From: an uncultured Pseudomonadota bacterium | Lineage (GTDB): Bacteria; Myxococcota_A; Bradymonadia; Bradymonadales; Bradymonadaceae | Direction: 5' to 3' | Assembly: GCA_913057905.1 (NCBI GenBank) | Contig: CAJXPB010000005.1 | Coordinates: forward strand, 1 to 64,000 | Length of the DNA: 64,000 bases | In this document: one piece after another, positions 18,100 to 26,269 of the stretch | Numbering within the stretch: the first letter of the stretch is position 1 | Layout: every line of letters starts with the position of its first letter | Notes under the pieces: model-generated | The model's input: the letters and a program-made list of their open reading frames with translations, nothing else | What the model was told of the DNA's origin: nothing | Database searches by the model: none | Program-made: the position numbers and the translations under genes

Positions 18100-18990
18100 C
18101 CGTCGGTAATGGTCAAGCTGGAGCCGGCGCTGTCGACGATGATGACCCGCTGCTGTCATGATAAGGAACATCTCCGCCGGAGTTTGCATCCCGGGGGTGA
18201 ATGCGTGCTCGTATTCGAGCAGGCGTTGCCAGCCACGGCCGAGGACCTGCCAGACGGCATCGCCTTCGACTTTAGTTGCTAGACTCCCTGACCACGGCTG
18301 CGGCGGCCATTCGTGTAATAGGGAATGTCAATTCGTCGCTGCGAGGTTCTGTGTCCCACTCCTTCAAGATTCGTCAGGTGGATACATCTTGGGACAACGT
18401 TGGCCGGCGCGGCCAGCAGGGCATGTTGGCCCAGATGCTTCAGCAGCAGGCGGTGCGCGACGACCGCACACGCAGCCAGTGCGCACAGCAGCGTCTCGGC
18501 GCGTTCGTGCTGCAGGGCGGTGTAGCCGCATCCGGTCTTGATCGCCTTGAAAAATTCTTCTGTGGCCCGGCGGGCGCGATACCAGTCGATGACGTGCCAG
18601 ATGTCTTCGTCGGTCTCGATGGGATGGCTGGTCATCAGCAGCCATTCGATGGGCTCTCCATCCTCAGAGACGACGACCTCCGTGACCTGCACAACCTGGA
18701 GTTCCACTCCGTCGGGCTCATTATGGAACGGGACGCTCTCTAGCCGACGGATCTGGACGCTTGCGACTCGGGCCTTGAGCGTTGCCGTGCGAGTGCCACG
18801 GATCATATTGCCCCCTCGACGTGCTGGAAATCGAACGGTCGACGGCAACCATTCGACTCATCGATGGTTGGTTCTACGGCCCGCTGAGCTCCGTCTGCGG
18901 CGGTCTCAGGCCGGACGTCTTCGGCCCAAGTCTCATTTCGATTCGACCGGTGAGAATTCTCGACACGCTTGAACTCAGATCCGAACGGGC
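18100..18990 (-). pseudogene. Truncated IS4/IS50-type transposase
   Basis: The minus strand encodes the catalytic C-terminal half of an IS4-family transposase: WLLMTSHPIETDEDIWHVIDWY and the Y-R-E-K region WYRARRATEEFFKAIKTGCGY around 18530-18600. After a frameshift near 18290 it continues with WQVLGRGWQRLLEYEHAFTPG to about 18110. The N-terminal half, including the first catalytic Asp, is missing or scrambled right of 18850. Inactive remnant inside the island. Confidence 0.75.
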
Positions 18991-19086
18991 GATTGACGGC
19001 AAACTTCTGCAGCCGCCCAAGAAGTCGAACTTCGAGCCGCACGAGATGCCGCAGGCCTGCGACCCTTCGTCTACGTTGGAAGTTCA

Positions 19087-19220
19087 TTGAGAGAGAAGAT
19101 CGAGACGGGGCTTACAAACTTGTGGAGCGCCAGGAACATCCACTGCTGTGCGGGTAGGGGCGGCACGGGAAAATCGCATGTGGTGCAGGCTCTCGGTCAC
19201 CGGGCCGGATGCAAGAGTCG
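19087..19220 (+). pseudogene. IstB-like ATPase fragment (IS21)
   Basis: The frame from 19087 contains REKIETGLTNLWSARNIH, then GRGGTGKSHVVQALGHRAG, which matches the P-loop of IS21 IstB helpers (GPTGxGKSHLAQALGH). The similarity stops near 19215 and the rest of the protein is absent. It is a small remnant in a zone of transposon wreckage. Confidence 0.5.
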
Positions 19221-19653
19221 CGAACGAGGCCAGCCCCCCACCGGACACATTCGAGGAAGGTACAGGGGGGCGACGCCTCCGCTCCCCGTCCTGCTGTTCA
19301 CCGGAGCCCGGAGCTCGAGTTTGCTGGCGCTCGGCATCGGAACTCCGGCGACATATTCGCTCGTCGTTCCGAAGCATCGCGAACGAGGCTAAACGGGCGA
19401 AGCTGCCGTAAGGTTAGCCCCTTCCAGTCTCACTCGCCGGGAGCGCCCAGCCGAGGTTTTTTTCTTTACACCGCATCCGGGGGCACCTCTTGAGGGCCTG
19501 CCCTTGGCTTGTTGGGCTTGCCTCTCGAAGACGAGTCGACGGCGCCTGGGAGGGTGTGAGCAATTCTCAGCCCGGAGAGATCGTGACTCGCGCCATGGGC
19601 TGAGTCCTCAGGCCTATGAACCCCAAATCTGTCTGCACGGAGTGTCGGTTGCG
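19221..19653. other. Transposon-wreckage region without intact genes
   Basis: No supported gene. The decamer CGCGAACGAGGC occurs twice, near 19218 and 19378. A hairpin CTCG..GGG/CCC..CGAG with seven T at 19433-19463 looks like a stray terminator. The remaining frames are short and have no ribosome-binding sites. Confidence 0.4.
19433..19463 (+). terminator. Stray terminator-like hairpin
   Basis: CTCG (19433) pairs with CGAG, with an inner GGG-AGCG-CCC stem, followed by TTTTTTTCTTT. It probably belonged to a lost gene of an element. Confidence 0.45.
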
Positions 19654-19981
19654 CTAGGTCGCGATCCGGAGACCGCGTTCGGTACTGACAGCCACGACCA
19701 GACGCATGCTGAATTCTGGCCCGTCGGGTTCTGTAGGGTCGCGGGAGTATGCCATCAGGCACCGGGGAGCCCCTTCCGAACCGACCACAGCTTCGGGGAG
19801 TATAAGGATGCCGGTCGTGCCTCTCAGCGAAGCCCAGGTGATCTCTTCAGGGTTTACCATCTCGTGTCGGTCTGCGGCCCGACTCCGCATGACTTCGCAG
19901 ATCGCTTCCTGTGGAGTGTCCGCGGAGACTGTTGTCGTCTCCGTCTCTCGATCGTCAGGCCATACGATTTCCACCCGATGA
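19654..19981 (-). CDS. Possible hypothetical protein
   Basis: The minus frame ending at 19654 reads naturally from a GTG near 19981 (VEIVWPDDRETETTTVSADT, then PQEAICEVMRSRA) for about 108 residues, whereas its upstream extension to 20394 is antisense to the ATPase remnant and unlikely. The stretch V-S-A-x-T-P-Q-E-A-I-x-E-V recalls the small protein at 21439-21618 (TVRARSAAEAAERAREV). No ribosome-binding site is visible, so the start and reality are uncertain. Confidence 0.35.
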
Positions 19982-20094
19982 GTCGTTCCAATAAGATTCG
20001 TAATCACTGTCCAAGCAGGATGTCGAATAGAGGATGAACTCACCACAAAGGTTAGTGGAGTTTTTCGAGAGTGGCCAGGTTGGATCCTTTGAAA

Positions 20095-20350
20095 AAAAAC
20101 CGCAGTCGCATTCGCCACCGGCTTCGGCTGGAGCCAAACGACCCCCGACCATACCCGCGATGACATCGACCTTCGCCTGCAGGCCGCCGGGCTGAAGAGC
20201 GATGTCTTCACACGGGATGCGGCCGCGCTGATCCACGAGGCCAGCCTGGGGGCCGCTGCGTGAGGTCGACCGAGTCTGCCAGAGCGGCCAGGAGGTCGCC
20301 GCCGTATAGGGAGCACGCTCGGCGAACGGGAGACCGTGACCGATGGGCTG
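20095..20350 (+). pseudogene. Remnant of a second AAA transposition ATPase
   Basis: The DNA from about 20101 is closely similar to 700-950 of the window: IRHRLRLEPND.., DVFTRDAAALIHEASLG and the tail QEVAA..ERETVTDGL in shifting frames. Only the C-terminal third is left. It shows that the same transposon family once inserted in the island. Confidence 0.75.
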
Positions 20351-20383
20351 GACAAGTTTGGCTGTCGAGTGGCGCAAATTTGA

Positions 20384-21217
20384 TCAGTTGTCACCTGAAC
20401 CGGTTGCTCCTTTTTCTTCGGCTTTCATTTCGCGGACTTTCTTCTCTGCTTTGGCAAGGGGCAGATTCGGAATTTCGCTCTGGTAGCGTTCCCATAGAGT
20501 GTCACACAATTTGCCGATTGCGTTGTCAAGATCTTCGAGGGTGTTTCTAAATTCGAGATCTTTTTCGAGTACGAAGCCGCTATTGACCCCGTCGAGGTTG
20601 ATGTCAGAAAGATGGTCATTATCAAGTGAATCATACTTGGTTGTGAGCGACTTGGCTGCGGCAATCATTTCGATGTCTTGGAGACGTTCACCCTGGTGTG
20701 AACGAGCGTGAACGATATTGTTACGCTCTCCTCCATATTCGTTTGTCACCCCCTTGAGCGAGTTGAGTGCATCTTCAGTATTGGTTCCCGATACTTGACG
20801 CATTTCCTTCACAAGTCGAGCGTTGACGTCCCTCTCTGGGAGGCCGAGGTCAAAGGTCTGGTTAACAAGGTGAAGGGACAAATCCTCGACGGACCTCGTG
20901 CGTACGCAGAACACCTCGACGTGATATCGAATATGGTCGTTCTCCGTGATCCCGTGCCGACGAAGTTCCTCGCCATTTGGGAAGTTTTTCATCGCAATCC
21001 GCGCATGGTTGATCTTGTCAAAAAGGTCGCTCAGGTTACTCAATGCTCTCGCCACACGAAGGGCGTACCCCTCCCAGTACTTGTGATATCGGTTGTATCC
21101 ACTCTCCGAATCGGGATCGGCTGTATCTTGAAGAATTCCAAGTGCGACGAAGCCTACATGATGATTGAATCTGCAATCCTGGAACGTGTTGAAGAGATTT
21201 TCAGAAATGGCACTCAT
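20384..21217 (-). CDS. Cthe_2314-like HEPN domain protein
   Basis: This is a 277-residue soluble protein. The region YWEGYALRVARALSNLSDLFDKINHARIA, the helix VEVFCVRTRSVEDLSLHLVN and the motif RNNIVHARSH (R-N-x3-H, about residue 168) fit HEPN domains of the Cthe_2314 group. HEPN proteins are often RNases in toxin-antitoxin or abortive-infection systems; activity here is inference. A charged tail (KAEKKVREMKAEEKG) follows. Start ATG 21217 with AAGAG upstream. More AT-rich than its surroundings. It lies in the island between transposon debris and the defence operon. Confidence 0.65.
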   Translation of the reverse strand: MSAISENLFNTFQDCRFNHHVGFVALGILQDTADPDSESGYNRYHKYWEGYALRVARALSNLSDLFDKINHARIAMKNFPNGEELRRHGITENDHIRYHVEVFCVRTRSVEDLSLHLVNQTFDLGLPERDVNARLVKEMRQVSGTNTEDALNSLKGVTNEYGGERNNIVHARSHQGERLQDIEMIAAAKSLTTKYDSLDNDHLSDINLDGVNSGFVLEKDLEFRNTLEDLDNAIGKLCDTLWERYQSEIPNLPLAKAEKKVREMKAEEKGATGSGDN

Positions 21218-21233
21218 AGGTTGAGCTCTTGCT

Positions 21234-21410
21234 CTAGAACGAGATAACTTCGTAGGGTCGTACCTTGAAGTGAGAGTGGCCGGGGCGCGCGTTCCGATAT
21301 ACGTCAGGAGGACTACCGGCTTCTCGCAACAGAAATGATGAGGGTAACCGAAACTCTAGCTTCGCCGATCTATCGAACACAACATATGGCATGATTTCGA
21401 TATTCAACAT
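21234..21410 (-). CDS. Possible small hypothetical protein
   Basis: A 58-residue frame (MLNIEIMPYVVFDRSAKLEF..., ending VRPYEVISF) lies 16 bases ahead of the HEPN gene in the same orientation. No clear ribosome-binding site precedes it. Position between two better-supported genes is the main support. Confidence 0.3.
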   Translation of the reverse strand: MLNIEIMPYVVFDRSAKLEFRLPSSFLLREAGSPPDVYRNARPGHSHFKVRPYEVISF

Positions 21411-21438
21411 GCTATATCTAGTGGGCGTGCAAAGTCTA

Positions 21439-21618
21439 TTACCCATCAGAAAGCCAGCACTGCCCGCCAGGCAGGCACACCAGGAGTGGTCCCGGTGGAG
21501 AGCCCACGGCGACTTCTCTGGCCCTCTCAGCGGCCTCAGCAGCACTTCTCGCCCGGACGGTGGACACCCACCGTGTCGGATGTCTGGTGTAGACTCTGAA
21601 AATCCGCTGCTGGTGCAT
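21439..21618 (-). CDS. Small hypothetical protein
   Basis: A 59-residue protein (MHQQRIFRVYTRHPTRWVST...) with strong Shine-Dalgarno GGGAGGAG directly upstream of ATG 21618. It contains an Ala-rich helix RSAAEAAERAREV. Such short basic proteins are common cargo of mobile elements; the family is not recognised. It may be cotranscribed with the HEPN gene. Confidence 0.5.
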   Translation of the reverse strand: MHQQRIFRVYTRHPTRWVSTVRARSAAEAAERAREVAVGSPPGPLLVCLPGGQCWLSDG

Positions 21619-22360
21619 AGCTCCTCCCATGGTCATTGGTTCAATCTACCTTGCCTCTACCACGGTCGCCAGATTCTGTCTATTCGGTCCACCGCCCGGG
21701 CATAGGGAGTAGTGGCCAAGGAGGTAGCCGATTGAGATCGGCCGCCCGCCAGGAAGACCGTCAGCGCAGTGAGCGGCCCGCGCAGCAGCTGAATTATCCG
21801 TATCGAGCGTCTCTTTTTTTATCTCTTTTAGCCGACTTTTTGGACGATTCCTGTAAACTGGTTCGCGGCCGCGTTCGGAATATCAGTCGCCCTATGAAGA
21901 CGGTGGCAATCCGACAGTCGAACCTACTCAAGGCCGGGCCTGATCTTGGGGCCGTTTGAAGAATTCGGGCCGATTGAAAAGAAAACCGGAAGGCCGTTTT
22001 GATCGGCGAACACTCCTGTCCGGCTCCGTATGCTCGGGGTCACCATTCAAATCGTTCGGAGTCGATCAACATCGCTCCGATGGGTCCTTGTCGACCAAAA
22101 TTAGTCGTCAGAATCATTCGGGGCCGGTACTCGGACATGCCGATTCAAGTAGGCCGAAAGGTTACATGCATCTGGCGAGCGGTCCCCCGAGCTTTAAGAG
22201 ACTCGTTGTCTGTATACGTGAGGGTTGATAAAGGTGGAGGGGCATATGGCCTTGAACTCGACAGGGGTTTGACGTTGCATCGGGTCGACTAATTCTCGAG
22301 TCACAAACCTCCGGCTCGCCGTGCGTGAGACTCCTTTCAGATTCGCGGAGACAAAAATCG
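21619..22360. other. Long region upstream of the defence operon
   Basis: No convincing gene. Three related words GGGGCCGTTTGAA, GGGCCGATTGAA and GGCCGTTTTGA lie at 21946-22005. A TTGACG at about 22271 may be a -35 element for the operon, but no good -10 box follows. The stretch otherwise has no recognisable feature. Confidence 0.35.
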
Positions 22361-25300
22361 ATGTCCGAACCCACCACGATTTTCAACTCCTGTACGCCGC
22401 GCGAAGATGTCCTGCAGGGAACGCTCGAGGAACAACAGTTCGCGGCAAAGCTCGCCTCGGTGGCCTTCAATCCAGAGGACGCCGCCAGTGTCTACCGGGA
22501 TCCGACGGAGTTTTTCGATTCCACGTATCCGACGGGTGGGCTTCGGGATTTGATGACGAACCTCGTGGACCGTTTCCTGGTGCCACAAGGCTACGAACCA
22601 GAATACAAAAGTTCGATCCTGTGCTTGGATACCACTTTTGGAGGCGGTAAGACCCACGATTTAATTGCGGCCTACCACCTCGCTGAATCCGGTGGCGAGG
22701 TCGATGATCTCGACCGGTTCCTCAACGACGGCGAGGAGCTAGCGACGTCCTATCGCGACGCCCTGGGCAGCGGGTTGAACGTCCGTACCAGCGTCATCGT
22801 TGGTGGCTTCATCGACGCCCGGAACGCTCGTGCCGACCGATCTGATCCCGACGCACCCAATACGAACACGATCTGGGGGGAAATCGCCTACCAGTTGTAC
22901 GGCCAGGAGGGCTACGAACACATCAAGGAATACGATCAGGACCGTGGTGCACCGGGTGAGAACACGTTGCGTTCGCTGTTCGAACTCTCGGACGACCCGG
23001 TCCTGATTCTCGTCGACGAAATAGCGGAATATCTGGAGGACGCTTCGGCAGTCGAAATCGGTGGTGCCACGCTCGCCTCCCAGACTGTCAGCTTCATGAA
23101 GTCGTTGCTCGAGGCGGCAGCCAGCGCCAAGAGTGTCACCGTCGTATACAGCGTTGCGGACGACGCATTCGGCGAGAAGGCGAAAGAGGTTCAAAAAGAG
23201 ATCAAGGATCTCGACTCGATCGAGAAGAGAAAGCAACGCGCCATCACACCGACAGGGGACAATGAAGTCAGCGCCGTGCTCCGCAATCGCCTGTTCGATT
23301 CGGTCGATCCAGGGGCTGCTGAAACGGTCGCCGATACGTATACACAGCTCTATAAGGAGGCTGACCGAACGCTACCCAGTCGAACGCAGTCCCCGGACTA
23401 CAGCGGTCTGCTCGAACGTCATTACCCGTTGCACCCCACCGTTATCCAGACGTTGACCGAGAAGGTCGACTCGATTCAGGACTTCCAGCGCACACGAGGT
23501 GCACTCAAGCTAGTTGCCCGGGCGATTCACCACCTATGGAGCCGCAATCAGGGCAGCGATGGCGAACCCGTTTCGCACGAACGCCACCTTCTTCGCTTAT
23601 CCGACCTGACCCCGGCCGACGATGCACCGAGCGGGAGTATCCGGACGATTCTCTTCAACGTCCTCTTCGACCACGTCGACCTTCGCTCGGCCATCAAGGC
23701 TGACATCTACAACTCCGATGGAACGGCACACGCCCAACTCGAGGACAAGCACTGGACCGAGAAGGGCTACCCGCCATTCGGCAGTCACGTCGTCACCACG
23801 ACATTGTGGCACAGCCTCGCCATCGGCGAACAGGCGGTCGGACTGACACGCGGCGAGTTGTACGAAAACCTCGCCCACCCGGACATCTCCTTTGACGACT
23901 ACGACGCCGCCCTCAACTCCCTGACGGGCGAAAACATCGACCGGGCCTGCCACTACCTGTACGACGAGGAGCGACTAAAGTTCAAAAGCGAAGCCAACCT
24001 CATCCGATTGATCGACCAGTACACCGACAATACAGCAAACGCACAGGCCCGGAGCCGCCTACGCAATCGGCTCACAAAGGAAGTCGGCAGCAGTGGCGGT
24101 TTCGAGACGGAGATGTTTCCGGATACGCCGGCTCAACTTCCCGACAAGGCCGACCGTCCCCGGATTGCGGTCCTTCATTTCGAGTCCGTCTCGGTGAGCG
24201 ACGATGACGAAACCCCGGCACTCATCCAGACGTTGTACGAGAAGACGGCCAAACACCACGACAGCCCGCCGCAGAACCGCTCTTACCGCAACTACGTCCT
24301 TTTTGTGGCGCCCGACAAAGACCAGATCGGCTCGGCGCTCGATGAAGCTCGGCGCCTCGAGGCCATGGAGCAGCTCCGCGACGACGCCCATAGCACGGCC
24401 GACCTGAGCGATCGCCAGCTCAACGAACTGCGCGATCGGCTCGACAAGACGCGGGGCCTATTCGGGCAAGCTGTCCGTAACGCGTACCGCCACCTTTTTT
24501 ACCCGGACTGGGAAGGGCTTCAACACACAAAGATCCACTCCGTCGATGCCAATGGCGATACCACTATCGTCGATGCCGTCGACAAGACGATGGCCGATGA
24601 ACGCATTATCCGGGCCGACGATGATGCCTGGGCTCCCTTCTGGTTTGAGAACAAGTTGTGGCAGAGGACCAAGGATCGCATGTCCACCAACGCGTTGGCC
24701 CGGCAGTTCGCTCGGAAACCGGGGTTGGACTTCTTGCTTTCCACAAAGCCACTCCGAGCCACCGTCGTCCGACTGGTCGAGGAAGCGGACTACGCCTATT
24801 GGGACGGAGAAACCGAGACCCTCTACTGGAGCGGCGACGAAAACCCGGAGGGCTGGCCCCATGACGCGCCGATCTCTTCTTCCGACGACGTTCGGAGTTC
24901 AATTCGGATAGGAGATGTTCAAGTCGGCGACCAACATTTCGTCTACGACAACATCTCCGTATTGCTGGATCAGCAGGAGCTTGAGACGCCTGTTTCGGAG
25001 TGTCATGAGTGTGGGAAATCCATCCAGAATCCCGTCGGTGAGCCTCCCTACTTCTGCGAGGACTGCGGCGAAACCGATGTTCGCTGTTCCGCGTGTGGCA
25101 AGATTATCGACTCTCCCTCGACCGACAGGCCGTCCGTCTGCGAAGAGTGCCAGGAGGCCCCGCAGGAAGAGAACTGGTCGGCCAAGACGGATAACCTCTC
25201 CGCGTCTCACGCAATCAGCCGAGTGAAGGACGACGCATCGATCACTACCAATGGCCGTACTCCGGCCCTGAAGCATTTGACGATCGAGGTCGGCGGCAGC

Positions 25301-25660
25301 AGCAAATTCGAGCACGGCGAATTCCTCGCCAATCAGCTTCGAGACTACGCCGACCACACCAGAGTTGAGGTCTCATATCAGGCCCAAAACTCCGCCGGGA
25401 CAACCACCTTTCAGGCCAACTTCAAAGGGAAGCTCGACGACTTCCGTAAACTCAAGGTGCCCCTCGAGACATTCACCAATGAGCCGACCGACCGCATGGT
25501 CGATCTGGCCATCACCATCGACTTGCCGAGCCCCATTCCAATGAACGGTAGAGAGGACCACCCGCTCGCCGACCTCGAAAGCGTACTGGATGGCACGAAC
25601 CTGACACTACAGATTGCGGCCGAGGGCCCGATCCAGGAAGACGACGGAGGTGCCCAATGA
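22361..25660 (+). CDS. DUF499-type ATPase of a defence/modification operon
   Basis: This is a 1099-residue AAA-type ATPase. The Walker A TTFGGGKTH is at about residues 91-99 and Walker B VLILVDEIAEYL at about 214-225, both characteristic of DUF499 proteins. A Cys-rich zinc-ribbon pair (CHECGKS, CEDCGE, CSACGK, CEECQE) falls at about 877-930, before a C-terminal beta-rich domain. DUF499 proteins are encoded next to DUF1156 methylases and helicases in presumed anti-phage clusters. Start ATG 22361 with GCGGAG about 10 nt upstream. It overlaps the next gene by ATGA (25657-25660), indicating translational coupling. Its precise role in DNA handling is not known. Confidence 0.85.
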   Translation: MSEPTTIFNSCTPREDVLQGTLEEQQFAAKLASVAFNPEDAASVYRDPTEFFDSTYPTGGLRDLMTNLVDRFLVPQGYEPEYKSSILCLDTTFGGGKTHDLIAAYHLAESGGEVDDLDRFLNDGEELATSYRDALGSGLNVRTSVIVGGFIDARNARADRSDPDAPNTNTIWGEIAYQLYGQEGYEHIKEYDQDRGAPGENTLRSLFELSDDPVLILVDEIAEYLEDASAVEIGGATLASQTVSFMKSLLEAAASAKSVTVVYSVADDAFGEKAKEVQKEIKDLDSIEKRKQRAITPTGDNEVSAVLRNRLFDSVDPGAAETVADTYTQLYKEADRTLPSRTQSPDYSGLLERHYPLHPTVIQTLTEKVDSIQDFQRTRGALKLVARAIHHLWSRNQGSDGEPVSHERHLLRLSDLTPADDAPSGSIRTILFNVLFDHVDLRSAIKADIYNSDGTAHAQLEDKHWTEKGYPPFGSHVVTTTLWHSLAIGEQAVGLTRGELYENLAHPDISFDDYDAALNSLTGENIDRACHYLYDEERLKFKSEANLIRLIDQYTDNTANAQARSRLRNRLTKEVGSSGGFETEMFPDTPAQLPDKADRPRIAVLHFESVSVSDDDETPALIQTLYEKTAKHHDSPPQNRSYRNYVLFVAPDKDQIGSALDEARRLEAMEQLRDDAHSTADLSDRQLNELRDRLDKTRGLFGQAVRNAYRHLFYPDWEGLQHTKIHSVDANGDTTIVDAVDKTMADERIIRADDDAWAPFWFENKLWQRTKDRMSTNALARQFARKPGLDFLLSTKPLRATVVRLVEEADYAYWDGETETLYWSGDENPEGWPHDAPISSSDDVRSSIRIGDVQVGDQHFVYDNISVLLDQQELETPVSECHECGKSIQNPVGEPPYFCEDCGETDVRCSACGKIIDSPSTDRPSVCEECQEAPQEENWSAKTDNLSASHAISRVKDDASITTNGRTPALKHLTIEVGGSSKFEHGEFLANQLRDYADHTRVEVSYQAQNSAGTTTFQANFKGKLDDFRKLKVPLETFTNEPTDRMVDLAITIDLPSPIPMNGREDHPLADLESVLDGTNLTLQIAAEGPIQEDDGGAQ

Positions 25661-26250
25661 CACTCACTTCCAAACCCCCACAACGTCGCTCTTCACCGCA
25701 GTCGAGCTACGGTGGACGCCCGGTGTTTGGCGCCCGCCGCACTCACCGTGAACAGACGGCTCGAGCCGTCCTCTACGAACTGTTGCCCCGTGCGCAGGCC
25801 GAAGAACGCCGCCGCCGCTGCGAGCGCAACGGGCGGCGAGTTGTCCTGCGAGAACGAAACGAGGCCCTCGGCGACGAAGTATTCGAGACCGGCCACTGGA
25901 CCTGGGAGGACTGGGTCGCGCTCAAGGTCGGCCGACTCGAAGGACCGCGCTTCCAGGCCATTCTGTCGGTGGTCCGCCAGACACTCGACTCCGTTGACGT
26001 CGATCCCGCCCCGCTCGCAACGACCCGGGGCGGCAACCTGTTGATCCCCGAAGATGCAGGTATCCGCTTGGCGCTGGCTTTCGTGGGCGTCAAACCCCTT
26101 CAGCGCTACGACAGAATGCGTGCGATGGCTCGCGGTCTGGATCGAATGAGTAACGAGGAGTGTTACTACTGGCACGCCCTCTGTCGCTCGCCATCGACGC
26201 CCAACGGCGCCAAGGCTCTCCGTACATTGTTGACCAGCCATATTGACTGA
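25657..26250 (+). CDS. Small conserved partner of the DUF499/DUF1156 cluster
   Basis: A 197-residue protein, Arg-rich at the N-terminus and with a compact C-terminal part containing GGNLLIPEDAGIRLALAF, MRAMARGLDRMSNEECYYW and a final KALRTLLTSHI helix. It has no catalytic motif that I recognise. The overlap with the DUF499 stop and the position just ahead of the methylase gene indicate a dedicated subunit. A small protein in this slot is usual for such clusters, but I cannot assign the family name with certainty. Confidence 0.7.
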   Translation: MTLTSKPPQRRSSPQSSYGGRPVFGARRTHREQTARAVLYELLPRAQAEERRRRCERNGRRVVLRERNEALGDEVFETGHWTWEDWVALKVGRLEGPRFQAILSVVRQTLDSVDVDPAPLATTRGGNLLIPEDAGIRLALAFVGVKPLQRYDRMRAMARGLDRMSNEECYYWHALCRSPSTPNGAKALRTLLTSHID

Positions 26251-26269
26251 TTTTTCGAGGTCTGCAGTT

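Noticed and set aside
19982-20394. Upstream extension of the 19654 minus-strand frame to 246 codons.
   Set aside because: The extension is antisense to the AAA ATPase remnant and has low-complexity Arg/Ser composition.
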